A stretch of DNA of 64,000 bases, taken from Miniphocaeibacter sp012841535. GTDB taxonomy: Bacteria > Bacillota > Clostridia > Tissierellales > Peptoniphilaceae. Numbering within the stretch: position 1 is the first letter of the stretch; the number at the start of each line of letters is the position of its first letter. Made by a program: the position numbers and the translations under genes. The stretch lies in assembly GCF_049274025.1 (NCBI RefSeq), contig NZ_JBASRV010000018.1, one strand, 5' to 3'. A model generated the notes under the pieces. That model had not been told where the DNA came from and made no database searches. It worked only from the letters and a program-made list of their open reading frames with translations. Below are positions 35,337-45,385 of the stretch, one piece after another.

Positions 35337-36074
35337 ATGATTGATATTTATATATGTGAAGATAATTTAGTTTTCCAAAATATTTTAGTTACTGAAATAG
35401 AAAAATATATTCTAATACAGCAGTATGATATGAAAATAAGGAAAGGCTTTGAATCACCGGAAACTATGTTAAAGGAATTAAAGGATAATACTAGAAGAAA
35501 TATATATTTTTTAGATATTGGGTTTAAAGAGAATGAGCAAAATGGTCTAGGTCTTGCAATGGAATTAAGAAGAAAAGACCCTAGAGGGTTTATAGTTTTT
35601 GTAACTGTACATGATGAACTGGCTTTGGACACCTTTAAATATAATATAGAGGCTTTAGACTATATTATAAAAGATAATAGGGATAGTTTTAGGAAAAGAT
35701 TGAATAGGGTATTAGACAGTATTCATAATAGAATAATTTCAGAAAAAAATAGTGATAAAAGCTACTTCACTATAGAACTACATGGTGAAATAAGATATGT
35801 GCCTGTAGAGGATATTCTATATTTTAAAACTTCAGATAATAAGCATAGAATAAATTTGTATATGGAAAATAAAGTAATGGAATTTTATGGAAATTTAAAT
35901 GAAATTGAAGGGGAATTAAATAAAAAATTCTTTAGAGTTCATCGTTCCTATTTAGTATCTTTAGATAAAATTATAAATCTAAACTCAAAAGAATATTATA
36001 TAGTTTTAAGTAATGGAGATAGGTGCAGAGTATCAAGAAAGAAAGTTAAAACATTGAAAGAGATACTAAAATAG
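35337..36074 (+). CDS. LytTR response regulator, AgrA-like
   Basis: The 245-residue regulator has an N-terminal receiver domain (1 to about 125, phospho-acceptor Asp in IYFLDIGF, Lys in YIIKDN) and a C-terminal LytTR DNA-binding domain (about 145-240; FRVHRSYLVSLDKI). It is arranged ten bases before an AgrC-like kinase. AgrA-type regulators respond to cyclic peptide pheromones. The 304 bases before it (35033-35336) hold no gene; they are AT-rich with no clear promoter assignment. Confidence 0.85.
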   Translation: MIDIYICEDNLVFQNILVTEIEKYILIQQYDMKIRKGFESPETMLKELKDNTRRNIYFLDIGFKENEQNGLGLAMELRRKDPRGFIVFVTVHDELALDTFKYNIEALDYIIKDNRDSFRKRLNRVLDSIHNRIISEKNSDKSYFTIELHGEIRYVPVEDILYFKTSDNKHRINLYMENKVMEFYGNLNEIEGELNKKFFRVHRSYLVSLDKIINLNSKEYYIVLSNGDRCRVSRKKVKTLKEILK

Positions 36075-36083
36075 GAGAAAACC

Positions 36084-37487
36084 ATGGAAAGAGAAATTAT
36101 TTATCAGATTATTATATTGTTAGTATATTGTTTATTTTATTTTTTTACTCTTTATATGTCAATAAAGACAGTAGAGTTGTTATTTAACAAAAAATTCAAG
36201 AATATTGCTAGAATAACCCTATCTTTTATAATTTTAATAATATCCTTAGCCTTAAATATAAAAATCTCCTATGAAATGTTTTTTGGAAGTAGAAGTATTT
36301 TTTATTATATTGTGCTAGGTAGTATTGTAAGCATTATATACTATCCTATAATTTTTAAAATATGGAAATACAATAGAGAATCTAAATATAGATTGCTCTT
36401 GTCCATTTTAATTTCTTATATTAGCTATGGATTTTTTTACAGTATGTCAAGTATTTTATTAATGACTGGAGAATATGTAGTGGAAAACATATCATTAAAT
36501 GGGTACTTAATAGGGTTATTAACCTATGTTATAACCTTATCATTACAGATAATACTGTATAGGATATTACGAAGGAAAGAATTAAATAAATTATTATATA
36601 GTATTGAATTTAATGGTTTACTGGAGTTATTTATAATAATTTCCTTTCTTATAGGCGTTGCTACGAGTATATATACCGATGAACTATTTTTAGAATCTTT
36701 ATATAGCGGTGAGGTTAAGGATAATATAGTCTTTATTAAAATAGCTATTAGTTTTTTAGTGGAAATTTTAATAATTATGATTTTAATAGGGATTTCATCC
36801 TATATTGTATTCAAAAACAAACAGTTGAAAATAAAAGAGACAGAGTTGTTAAATCAAAAGTTCTATATAAGAAAAATGGAGAAGGTACAAGAGGTAAGTA
36901 GTGCTTTAAAGCATGATTATAAGAATGTTGTTTCAGGAATATATTATTATGTTCAACAGGGGAATTTAGAGGAAATAAAGGAATACTTAGATAATGTAAT
37001 TTTAAATTTCAAGGATGAAACTGGTAAAAGCATAGATGAAATAAACAGTCTGGGAAAAATAAAAATTGTTGAGTTAAAGGGTTTGATACTTTCTAAATTA
37101 ATTAATATGGAGGATAGGAATATTGACTATAGCTTATATATTTTAGATGAAATTGACCATATTGAGATGGATATTATAGATTGTATTAGAGCTATAGGGA
37201 TTTTAATAGACAATGCCATAGACCAGGTTAAGGAACTAAAAAATGGTAAAGTAGATATTTCCATAGTACAGAATAACTTAGGCTTTACTATTATAATAAA
37301 GAATACAATAAGGGATGAAATAGAGCTATCAAAAATTTTTAATAGAAACTATTCTACAAAGGGAGTGGACAGGGGAATAGGGCTATTTAATTATAAAAAT
37401 ATCATTAATAGATATTCCAATGCAAACAGAGAAACTATTGTAGATAGTAATAATTTTATTCAAATTTTACGTATTTATAATAAATAA
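36084..37487 (+). CDS. Sensor histidine kinase, AgrC-like (GHKL)
   Basis: The 467-residue kinase has about six to seven membrane helices in residues 1-250, then a cytoplasmic coiled region and the dimerisation/phosphorylation segment SSALKHDYKNVVSGIYYYVQ (His near 276). The GHKL ATPase has N-box GILIDNAIDQ and G-box GIGLFNYKNI. This build is that of peptide-sensing AgrC. No agrB or agrD is seen on either side, so the signal is made elsewhere or comes from other cells. Confidence 0.85.
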   Translation: MEREIIYQIIILLVYCLFYFFTLYMSIKTVELLFNKKFKNIARITLSFIILIISLALNIKISYEMFFGSRSIFYYIVLGSIVSIIYYPIIFKIWKYNRESKYRLLLSILISYISYGFFYSMSSILLMTGEYVVENISLNGYLIGLLTYVITLSLQIILYRILRRKELNKLLYSIEFNGLLELFIIISFLIGVATSIYTDELFLESLYSGEVKDNIVFIKIAISFLVEILIIMILIGISSYIVFKNKQLKIKETELLNQKFYIRKMEKVQEVSSALKHDYKNVVSGIYYYVQQGNLEEIKEYLDNVILNFKDETGKSIDEINSLGKIKIVELKGLILSKLINMEDRNIDYSLYILDEIDHIEMDIIDCIRAIGILIDNAIDQVKELKNGKVDISIVQNNLGFTIIIKNTIRDEIELSKIFNRNYSTKGVDRGIGLFNYKNIINRYSNANRETIVDSNNFIQILRIYNK

Positions 37488-37507
37488 TGTTAAATGAGAA
37501 TAAAAAT

Positions 37508-37547
37508 AAGCCGTTCAGGATTAAAATAATCCAAAACGGCTTTTTTT
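37508..37547 (+). terminator. Intrinsic terminator after the kinase gene
   Basis: AAGCCGTT…AACGGCTT with an inner GGATT/AATCC pairing and a T-run. Confidence 0.9.
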
Positions 37548-37590
37548 AGTTATTATTGTTATATGGTAATAAAAAATTAGGAGGAATTAG

Positions 37591-38058
37591 ATGGCAAAAG
37601 AAGGAAGGGTTTTAGAAGTAATTGAAGAACTAGGTTTTACTCCAGAGGAAGACAGAAACATTATTGTAAAATACAGGTCTGATAATTTAGCTGGGAAAAT
37701 AGAGGATTTTTTCTCTGGGGATTTTTATATATTACAAATATGTGAAAATGAAATAATTTTATTAAAAGTTTTAAAGGGAATGTTAGGTTTTAAAACGAAT
37801 TTAAAGAAAGAAAAAATAAGTTTGGCAATACCTAAAGATGAAATAGAGAAGGTAGATGTTACAGAAGGCCAGTTTAACTATGATATAGATATTTATACTA
37901 GGAATAGTGTAATAAAGTTAACGGCACAAGTAAAGGGATTAAGTAGTTTAAGAACAAGTGGAAGTCTATCAATAGAAAGCTTTTTTAAAGGAACAACATG
38001 GCATGGGGAAAATGTAGATGAAACAGTTAAGGAGCTTAAGACAATAAAAAATCAATAA
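37591..38058 (+). CDS. Soluble protein of unknown function, possible bacterial PH-like domain
   Basis: The 155-residue protein has no signal peptide or membrane helix. Beta-rich alternation (for example KISLAIPKDEIEKVDVTEG and IDIYTRNSVIKLTAQVKG) ends in a C-terminal amphipathic helix (VDETVKELKTIKNQ), which resembles a PH-like fold; this is a weak guess. It has a GGAGG site and its own terminator. No family recognised. Confidence 0.6.
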   Translation: MAKEGRVLEVIEELGFTPEEDRNIIVKYRSDNLAGKIEDFFSGDFYILQICENEIILLKVLKGMLGFKTNLKKEKISLAIPKDEIEKVDVTEGQFNYDIDIYTRNSVIKLTAQVKGLSSLRTSGSLSIESFFKGTTWHGENVDETVKELKTIKNQ

Positions 38059-38085
38059 AAATCCTGATTTATCAGGATTTTTATT
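38054..38085 (+). terminator. Intrinsic terminator
   Basis: AATAAAAATCCTGAT and ATCAGGATTTTTATT arms, overlapping the stop codon. Confidence 0.8.
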
Positions 38086-38224
38086 GATTAATCATATAAT
38101 ATTAAAATGTTTTTATAAAACACAGTCGTATTTATAAATATAACAAAGGCAGAACGCTAATTCTACATTATATAGTATACCCATTATATTTTTTAATATT
38201 ACAATATAATAAGTTTTTTAGTTG

Positions 38225-40120
38225 TTATTTTATTAAATTTTTTAATCGATCTCTAACGGTTTGTGTTATTGAGTTACTTCCTCCAACAATAGTTATGTCT
38301 GTTACTTGACCTTTAATAAAATTTTCAACAGATGGTTTCATTGAATTTTTAGCTACCATTATAGTAGGAATGTCATTTTTAGTAGCATATGGAACAGCTA
38401 CTAAAGCATCTGCATATTGCTCGCCACTGGCTATAACAATTCTACTAGCTTCTGGATACACTCTTTTAGCAACAGCAAGAGATGTTTCATATCTATCAGA
38501 ACCATAGATTCTTTCAACCTTATACTTATTGCTTAAAGATATTTCAATATCTTTTGATACAGAGTTACTTCCGCCACCAATAAAAATATTGGATAAGTTA
38601 AAATCGGATATAGCTTTAATTGTTACATTAGGAAGTGAGCTTGGAGATGTTAATAAAATAGGGGCATTTTCAGATACTGCTAAACTTACTACTGAAACAG
38701 CATCTGGGAAATTAGTTCCATCTACTAAAACAGAATTTTCATTTTCTCCTGTTATGGCTCTTATTTTTTTAGCTACTTCAACAGCGGTTTCAAATCTATT
38801 GGAACCAGATAGTCTTTCAACATTATCTTTATCATATTCACTTAAAGAATTTTCTACCGCTTTAGATATGGATGAATATCCACCAGATAAAATAATGTCT
38901 TTAGCACCTAAACGATCAATTTCTGTAAATACTTCTGCAGAAACACTGTTGCCATTTATTAAAATAACAGGTGCATCGATTTTAGCACCAAGAACCGTTG
39001 CAGTTAAAATATCCGTATCTTTATAACCGTTTGCTAATATAACAGTATCTGCTGATTTATATTCCCTAGATACTTTTAAGGAAGTGTCAAATCTATCTTT
39101 ACCAGATAGTTCTAAAATATTATCTTTATTAGAAGGTTTATCAGGTTTATCCACATCAGGTCTAGAGTTATCAGGACTAGTATTATCAGGTTTACTATCA
39201 TCAGGAGTTGTAATATTTTCTAATACCGGTATGGTTTCTTTTACAATAGCTGAGATATTTAAGTCCTTTTCTTTAGCAGAGACCTCAAGCCTTTGTTCAA
39301 CATCTTTTTTGTCAACAATTGCTTGATAATATTCACTATTAACAGGGTTTAATTTAACTGAAACATTATCTATTTTGGCAGCAATATATACTGTATTTCC
39401 TATATTACTAGGATAAACCTTTATAATTGCCTTACTGGAATCTGAAGGATCAGTGCTAATAACAACTTTAGGAGCTGGTGTTGGACCAATATAAGGTATA
39501 ATTCCTTTAACTATATCAGAAAGAGCCATTCCTTCTTCTTGAACAGAAACTTCTACTTTTTGGTCTTTATCTATTCTGTCTACAGAAACAGTATAGTAAG
39601 CTCCACCGGATTGTTGTGTTAATTGAACTTCTTTACCATCTATTTCAAGAATTATTTTCTTAACTTTATCTGGATTTTTAGGAGTCACCTTTACTATTAC
39701 ACGAGTATCTTGTGCAGCATCTGTTTTTATTTCCAATTTTGGAGCAATGGTTTTTAGTACAGGGATTTTCCCTTTTGCAATCTCTGAAAACTTTCCCCCT
39801 TTATAGACTTCTGCAACTTCAACTAATTGTTCAACGTCTTTTTTAGGAATAGTAGCAGTATAATAATTCCCTCCATCTTTAGCCTCTAATTTATATTTTT
39901 TAGAGCTGTTGTCTACTTTCATATTTACTCCACTTATTTCATCAGGGTTATTTGGTGTTACTGTTATAACCGATTTAGTTTCATCAGTCGAGTCATCAGT
40001 TATTTCCAACTTAGGAGCTGGAGGTTTACTGTTTGCAGATGAAATATTAAATAAAAAGAATGTAGTTAATATTCCAACAAACAATACAAATAAAAATCTT
40101 CTTAAACTTATACTTTTCAT
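38225..40120 (-). CDS. Secreted surface protein with three CWB2 wall-binding repeats
   Basis: The 631-residue exported protein starts at the ATG ending at 40120 (GAAAGGAAG before it), which begins a clear signal peptide (MKSISLRRFLFVLFVGIL … SSANS). The longer ORF start would add an unlikely hydrophobic stretch. Three related repeats of about 85 residues follow (PAPKLEITDD, APKLEIKTDA and PAPKVVISTD mark their starts). Each repeat contains a YYTATIPKKDVEQ-like segment. A Pro/Asp/Asn-rich linker and three CWB2 repeats (about 345-631; LSGKDRFDTSLKVS, LSGSNRFETAVEV, IYGSDRYETSLAVA) complete it. It probably binds the wall non-covalently; the ligand of the N-terminal repeats is unknown. Confidence 0.85.
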   Translation of the reverse strand: MKSISLRRFLFVLFVGILTTFFLFNISSANSKPPAPKLEITDDSTDETKSVITVTPNNPDEISGVNMKVDNSSKKYKLEAKDGGNYYTATIPKKDVEQLVEVAEVYKGGKFSEIAKGKIPVLKTIAPKLEIKTDAAQDTRVIVKVTPKNPDKVKKIILEIDGKEVQLTQQSGGAYYTVSVDRIDKDQKVEVSVQEEGMALSDIVKGIIPYIGPTPAPKVVISTDPSDSSKAIIKVYPSNIGNTVYIAAKIDNVSVKLNPVNSEYYQAIVDKKDVEQRLEVSAKEKDLNISAIVKETIPVLENITTPDDSKPDNTSPDNSRPDVDKPDKPSNKDNILELSGKDRFDTSLKVSREYKSADTVILANGYKDTDILTATVLGAKIDAPVILINGNSVSAEVFTEIDRLGAKDIILSGGYSSISKAVENSLSEYDKDNVERLSGSNRFETAVEVAKKIRAITGENENSVLVDGTNFPDAVSVVSLAVSENAPILLTSPSSLPNVTIKAISDFNLSNIFIGGGSNSVSKDIEISLSNKYKVERIYGSDRYETSLAVAKRVYPEASRIVIASGEQYADALVAVPYATKNDIPTIMVAKNSMKPSVENFIKGQVTDITIVGGSNSITQTVRDRLKNLIK

Positions 40121-40249
40121 TGTGAATCTTCCTTTCAAATAATAAAATTTAAATTGATATATAATATAAAAATAAATCAATATATAGTATAACATATATT
40201 ATATGATAAATATATTCTATATTATATTTATCTAAAAATCAATTATATA

Positions 40250-40300
40250 AAATAAAGACTAGCTATTATTTGTTAACAAATAATAGCTAGTCTTTATTTT
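40250..40300. terminator. Strong palindromic terminator between CWB2 and lipid-kinase genes
   Basis: A stem of over 20 bp (AAAGACTAGCTATTATTTG with its complement) and a TTAA loop, with A and T runs on both sides. It can end the minus-strand lipid-kinase transcript. Confidence 0.85.
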
Positions 40301-40311
40301 CAAATAGTATT

Positions 40312-41229
40312 CTATTTCACTATAATTTTTATTTTTTCTTTTAATAAGATAAATTCTGCCCAATTACTTTTTCCAACTTGTTCTCCATCTGTATGACAGT
40401 GAAGCTCTTTAGAAGTTTCAATTTTAAAATATTTTCCCTTTGAAATATAAACATCCTTACTTTTAACATGCTTGCCTGAAAATGCTCTAAGGGTTAAAAA
40501 TGCCAATTTAAATTTATTTCTAGTATTTATTATACAAAAATCAAAAATATCATCGTAACCTTTTGCATCAGGACAGAACTTTACTCCCTTACCTTCATAT
40601 GGTGTATTCATAATTACAGAAAAAAAGGGAGAATTGAAAATATTTGTTTTTCCTTCCTCTATAACTGTAAAAGCTACTGGCTTAAACTGAAAAATTACCT
40701 TTAAAGTACTAAAGATATAGACTAATTTACTAATAGGTGTATTTTTAAATATTTTCCTAAATTTTGAATTATTAACAGTGTAGGTTATTTGGGCATCAAA
40801 TCCAATTCCGGAAGATACAATAAATTTTCTTTCAGAAAAACTATTTTTAGTTTTCCCAATATTATAATTAAGGATTTTTTTAGGAGACAAAATTATTTCC
40901 AAGTAATTTTGCAAACTTGTTTTATAACCATAGGACCTTACAAAATCATTACCAGAACCTATGGGAATAACTCCTAAGGTAACTAAATCAAAGTTTTTCA
41001 AACCGTTAATTACTTCATTTATAGTACCATCTCCACCAATAATACCAATGGTTATTGGTTTCACTAAATTCTTAGAAATTTCATCAGCAATAAAATCTGC
41101 TCTTTTTTCCCTAGTAGTTAAGGCAAAATCATATTCTATTTTTCTATTATCTAAAATTTTTTTTAATTCTTCCCAAGTTTTCTCACCTAGTCCTGAACTA
41201 GCATTGGGATTAATAATAAAATAAATCAT
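40312..41229 (-). CDS. Diacylglycerol/lipid kinase (DagK/YegS family)
   Basis: The 305-residue soluble lipid kinase phosphorylates diacylglycerol or a related lipid in phospholipid/lipoteichoic acid turnover. Family motifs are FIINPNASSGLG at the N-terminus, the nucleotide loop GIIGGDGTINEVINGL (about 63-78) and PIGSGNDFVRSYGY (about 93-106). The C-terminal beta-sandwich ends in HCHTDGEQVG. DgkB is the likely functional equivalent. Confidence 0.9.
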   Translation of the reverse strand: MIYFIINPNASSGLGEKTWEELKKILDNRKIEYDFALTTREKRADFIADEISKNLVKPITIGIIGGDGTINEVINGLKNFDLVTLGVIPIGSGNDFVRSYGYKTSLQNYLEIILSPKKILNYNIGKTKNSFSERKFIVSSGIGFDAQITYTVNNSKFRKIFKNTPISKLVYIFSTLKVIFQFKPVAFTVIEEGKTNIFNSPFFSVIMNTPYEGKGVKFCPDAKGYDDIFDFCIINTRNKFKLAFLTLRAFSGKHVKSKDVYISKGKYFKIETSKELHCHTDGEQVGKSNWAEFILLKEKIKIIVK

Positions 41230-41285
41230 ATATCCAACTCCATTACTTCATTAATTATAACCTATTTAGAAATAAAAGATATATA

Positions 41286-41329
41286 TTGACAAAAAAAAGA
41301 AAAATCATATAATATGTTAGGGAGCTAAC
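41286..41329 (+). promoter_or_regulatory. Promoter and operator of the marR-ABC exporter operon
   Basis: TTGACA (41286) and TATAAT (41308) are separated by 16 bases. A palindrome GTTAG-ggag-CTAAC (41316-41329) sits at the start site and is the likely MarR operator. Confidence 0.75.
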
Positions 41330-41345
41330 TAGAAAAGGTGAAATT

Positions 41346-41780
41346 ATGAATAAAATATATTGTGGGAAAAAAATTAATATAGCGTCAAAAAAAATTAAGT
41401 GGGGTTTTGACCAAATGGCAGAAAAATACGGTGTAACTGGTACACAAGCTAGAATTTTAAATTTTATTGTCAGAAAAGGTAAAAACTATGAGATTTATCA
41501 AAAAGAAATAGAGGAAGAATTTAATTTAAGACGTTCAACAGTAACTGGAATAATTCAATTAATAGAGGGAAAAGAACTTATTACCAGGACAATTTCTAAA
41601 GAAGATGCTAGAGTAAAAAAAATAAAATTAACAAAAAAGGGGATAGACTTACAGAAGAAAATATCTGTTGAAATTAATAATTACGAGAAAATACTAACAA
41701 ATGGAATTAGTAAAGGGGATTTGGAAATACTTTCAAAAGTATTAGATAAAATAATGAGTAATATAGAAGAGAATATTTAG
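41346..41780 (+). CDS. MarR family repressor of an ABC exporter
   Basis: The 144-residue winged-helix regulator contains GTQARILNFIVRKG, the recognition region EEEFNLRRSTVTGIIQLIEG and the wing ITRTISKEDARVKKI. It sits directly before a two-gene exporter with a palindrome at the promoter. It probably represses the operon and is released by a drug-like ligand. AAGGTG precedes the ATG. Confidence 0.88.
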   Translation: MNKIYCGKKINIASKKIKWGFDQMAEKYGVTGTQARILNFIVRKGKNYEIYQKEIEEEFNLRRSTVTGIIQLIEGKELITRTISKEDARVKKIKLTKKGIDLQKKISVEINNYEKILTNGISKGDLEILSKVLDKIMSNIEENI

Positions 41781-41789
41781 GGGGTGCAT

Positions 41790-43526
41790 ATGTTAAAAAA
41801 TATTTTAAAATCCGTAAGGGAATATAAAAAAGATAGTTTTTTAGCGCCGTTATTTGTTTCCTTTGAAGTTATATTAGAAGTTTTAATGCCTTTTATGATG
41901 GCATGGATAATAGACAAGGGCCTGGCAAAACAGGACATGGAATATATAACAAAAATAGGAATAATTCTAATAATAATGGCAATTTTGTCTTTAATATCAG
42001 GAGTTTTAGCAGGTAGATTTGCCGCTAGTTCATCAGCTGGATTTGCAAAAAACTTAAGACTTGATATATTTAAAAAAATTCAAACATTTTCTTTTCAAAA
42101 CATTGATGAATTTTCAACATCAGGATTAGTAACAAGATTAACAACAGATGTTACAAATATACAAAATGCCTATCAGATGTTAGTTAGAACAGTAGTTAGG
42201 TCACCGTTGATGTTAATATTTGCCTTAGTTATGGCACTAAGAATTAATTTTAAAGTTGCAATGATATTTTTAATTATTATTCCATTTTTAGGAGTAATAT
42301 TATTTCTTATAATATTAAAAGCCCATCCAATTTTTGAAAAAGTCTTTGATGAGTATGATAACTTAAACAAGGTTGTACAAGAAAATGTTTCAGGAATAAG
42401 AGTTGTAAAATCCTATGTAAGAGAAGATGAGGAAATTAAAAAATTTGACAAAATGTCACTTTTAATTTTCAACCTATTTAAAAAGGCAGAAAAAATAGTT
42501 GTTTTCAACAATCCGGTTATACAGTTTTCAATATTTACAGCAATAATTTTTATTTCATGGATTGGCTCAACACAAATAATTTCAGAAACTATGACAACAG
42601 GTCAACTTATGAGTTTAATAACCTATGCTTGGCAAATATTAAATAGTCTAGTAATGTTTTCAATGTTATTTGTAATGATAATTATTGCAAGAACATCTAT
42701 GGAAAGAATATCGGAAGTATTAAATACTAACCCAAATCTAGTTAATGGAGAAAATCCAATAGAAGAAGTGGAAAATGGGGAAATAGTATTTGAAAATGTT
42801 GGATTTAGCTATGTTGATGATATAAATAAACTAGCCTTAAGGGATATAGACTTTAAAATAGAATCAGGGGAAACAGTAGGAATAATTGGTGGAACAGGTA
42901 CTGGTAAATCTACCTTAGTTCAATTAATTCCAAGATTATACGATGTAACATTAGGACAGGTTAAAATAGCCGGTAAAAATGTTAAGGACTATGATTTAAC
43001 TGTTTTAAGGGATTCTGTAGCCATGGTATTACAAAAAAATGTACTTTTCTCTGGAACTATTAAAGAAAATTTAAAATGGGGAAATAAAGATGCTAGTGAT
43101 GATGAAATAATTCATGCATGTAAATTAGCTCAAGCCCATGATTTTATTATGAGTCTACCAGATGGTTATAGTACTATATTAGACCAGGGAGGAACAAATC
43201 TTTCTGGAGGACAAAGACAAAGGGTTTGTATAGCAAGGGCCTTGTTAAAAAATCCTAAAATCTTAATTCTAGATGATTCTACTTCAGCTGTCGATACTAA
43301 AACCGATGCATCGATTAGAAAAGCCTTTAGGGAGGAAATTCCTAATGTTACTAAAATAATAATAGCTCAAAGAATTCATTCTATTGAAGATTCAGATAAA
43401 ATTATTATTTTAGACCGAGGGAAAATTGTGGCTATTGGCTCACCAGAAGAGCTAATGAAAACCAATAAAATATACCAAGAAATATATAACTCTCAACAGA
43501 AAGGAGGATTATTTGATGAACAGTAG
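41790..43526 (+). CDS. Heterodimeric ABC exporter subunit A (degenerate catalytic site)
   Basis: Half-transporter of 578 residues: six-helix domain (about 1-310) and ATPase (about 325-578) with Walker A GGTGTGKST, signature LSGGQRQR and Walker B ILILDDSTSAVDT. The base after Walker B is Asp rather than Glu and the H-loop reads IIAQRIHSI (Gln instead of His), the mark of the non-catalytic partner in BmrCD/LmrCD-type pairs. ATG 41790 follows AGGGGGTG; the in-frame GTG at 41784 is part of that site. It overlaps the next gene. Confidence 0.9.
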   Translation: MLKNILKSVREYKKDSFLAPLFVSFEVILEVLMPFMMAWIIDKGLAKQDMEYITKIGIILIIMAILSLISGVLAGRFAASSSAGFAKNLRLDIFKKIQTFSFQNIDEFSTSGLVTRLTTDVTNIQNAYQMLVRTVVRSPLMLIFALVMALRINFKVAMIFLIIIPFLGVILFLIILKAHPIFEKVFDEYDNLNKVVQENVSGIRVVKSYVREDEEIKKFDKMSLLIFNLFKKAEKIVVFNNPVIQFSIFTAIIFISWIGSTQIISETMTTGQLMSLITYAWQILNSLVMFSMLFVMIIIARTSMERISEVLNTNPNLVNGENPIEEVENGEIVFENVGFSYVDDINKLALRDIDFKIESGETVGIIGGTGTGKSTLVQLIPRLYDVTLGQVKIAGKNVKDYDLTVLRDSVAMVLQKNVLFSGTIKENLKWGNKDASDDEIIHACKLAQAHDFIMSLPDGYSTILDQGGTNLSGGQRQRVCIARALLKNPKILILDDSTSAVDTKTDASIRKAFREEIPNVTKIIIAQRIHSIEDSDKIIILDRGKIVAIGSPEELMKTNKIYQEIYNSQQKGGLFDEQ

Positions 43527-45372
43527 TAGAGGAAAAACTGCAAAAAGATTATTAAAGTATGTATTTGGAACATATAAAATACAATCTGTAGTTGTAGCAA
43601 TTACAATATTTATTAGTTCAATTTCCTATCTAGTAGGACCTTTGTTTGTAATGTATCTTATAGATAATGTAATAACTCCTTTAATTGGAAGTCAAAATCC
43701 TGACCTTTCACATTTAATAAGAACAATTATTTTAATGGGAGCCTTGTATTATACAGGAGTAATAGCAAATTATATCTACAGTAGATTAATGGTAAATATT
43801 GGCCAAGGGGTCTTAAAAAGAATTAGAGATGACCTTTTCAAACATATGCAAAGTTTACCAATAGAATTTTTTGATAAAAATAGCCATGGGGATTTAATGT
43901 CACTTTATACAAATGATGTTGATGCTTTAAGACAGATGATTACCCAAAGTATACCAGATACCTTCTCGTCTTTAATAACAATAGTAACTGTATTTATAGC
44001 AATGGTTATAATAAACATACCACTTTCTATTTTAGCAGTTGTTATGGTAATAATAATGATGATTGCAGCAAAAACAATAACATCAAGAAGTGGAAAATAT
44101 TTTGTTAGACAACAAACGGACATTGCAAATGTAAATGGTTTTATAGAGGAAATGATTAATGGTCAAAAAGTTATAAAGGTTTTTAACCATGAAAATAGCA
44201 CAGTAGAGGATTTTGAAAAATTAAATGACAGACTTTGCCACAGTGCTACAAATGCCAATAGATTTGCCAATATAATGATGCCAGTAGTAAATAATATTGG
44301 TTTTATCCAGTATGTTTTAACTGCCTTTGTCGGCTCTGTTTTAATAGTAACAGGCTTTAGTGCAATAACAGTTGGAACAATTGCATCATTCTTACAACTA
44401 ACAAGAAGTTTTGCCATGCCATTTGGAAGAATATCAAACCAGGCCAACTTTATAATAATGGCATTAGCAGGAGCAGAGAGAATTTTCAATGTTATAGACA
44501 TAGAACCGGAAGTTGATGAAGGTAATGTAACACTGGTTAATGCAGAATTTAAAGACGGAGAATGTACAGAAACCGATTGTAAAACAAGAACATGGGCTTG
44601 GAAAGTTCCAGTAGAAGATGGCTATAAATATGTAGAATTAAAAGGTGATGTAAGATTTAAAGACGTAACCTTTAGTTATGATGGTAAAAAAACCATCCTT
44701 CATGATATAAACCTTTTTGCAAAACCGGGACAGAAAATTGCCTTTGTAGGTTCAACAGGAGCAGGAAAAACCACAATAACAAATTTAATAAATAGATTTT
44801 ATGACATTCAAAAGGGACAAATTCTTTATGATGGAATAGACATTAAAAGAATAAAGAAAGATGATTTAAGACGTTCACTTGGAATGGTACTACAAGATAC
44901 TAATCTTTTTACAGGAACAATAATGGAAAATATTCGTTACGGTAGATTAGATGCAACAGATGAAGAAGTTAAAATGGCAGCAAAACTTGCTAATGCAGAT
45001 TTCTTTATTAATCTTTTACCTGACGGGTACAACACCATGCTTACAGACAATGGAGAGGAACTATCCCAAGGACAAAGACAACTACTGTCAATAGCAAGAG
45101 CAGCAGTAGCAGACCCACCGGTTTTAATACTAGATGAAGCAACATCCAGTATAGACACTAGAACAGAAGCAATAGTTCAAAAGGGAATGGACAGCCTTAT
45201 GATAGGTAGAACTGTATTTGTAATAGCCCACAGACTTTCAACAATTAGAAATTCCAATGCAATTATGGTACTTGAAAATGGAAAAATAATTGAAAGAGGG
45301 GACCATGAGGACTTAATAAAAGAACATGGAACATATTATCAACTATATACAGGAGCTTTGGAGTTAGATTAA
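43516..45372 (+). CDS. Heterodimeric ABC exporter subunit B (catalytic)
   Basis: Half-transporter of 618 residues with Walker A GSTGAGKTT, signature LSQGQRQL, Walker B VLILDEATSSIDT with the catalytic Glu, and H-loop IAHRLS. An insert of about 45 residues (about 335-375, ECTETDCKTRTWAWKVPVED) between membrane domain and ATPase is typical of this partner. It starts at ATG 43516 inside the end of subunit A, implying coupled translation. Likely drug export; substrate unknown. Confidence 0.9.
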   Translation: MNSSRGKTAKRLLKYVFGTYKIQSVVVAITIFISSISYLVGPLFVMYLIDNVITPLIGSQNPDLSHLIRTIILMGALYYTGVIANYIYSRLMVNIGQGVLKRIRDDLFKHMQSLPIEFFDKNSHGDLMSLYTNDVDALRQMITQSIPDTFSSLITIVTVFIAMVIINIPLSILAVVMVIIMMIAAKTITSRSGKYFVRQQTDIANVNGFIEEMINGQKVIKVFNHENSTVEDFEKLNDRLCHSATNANRFANIMMPVVNNIGFIQYVLTAFVGSVLIVTGFSAITVGTIASFLQLTRSFAMPFGRISNQANFIIMALAGAERIFNVIDIEPEVDEGNVTLVNAEFKDGECTETDCKTRTWAWKVPVEDGYKYVELKGDVRFKDVTFSYDGKKTILHDINLFAKPGQKIAFVGSTGAGKTTITNLINRFYDIQKGQILYDGIDIKRIKKDDLRRSLGMVLQDTNLFTGTIMENIRYGRLDATDEEVKMAAKLANADFFINLLPDGYNTMLTDNGEELSQGQRQLLSIARAAVADPPVLILDEATSSIDTRTEAIVQKGMDSLMIGRTVFVIAHRLSTIRNSNAIMVLENGKIIERGDHEDLIKEHGTYYQLYTGALELD

Positions 45373-45385
45373 TAATAATTACAAG

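Noticed and set aside
38529..39326. Long plus-strand ORFs opposite the CWB2 gene
   Set aside because: They are antisense shadows; the minus-strand gene has a signal peptide, ribosome site and recognised domains.
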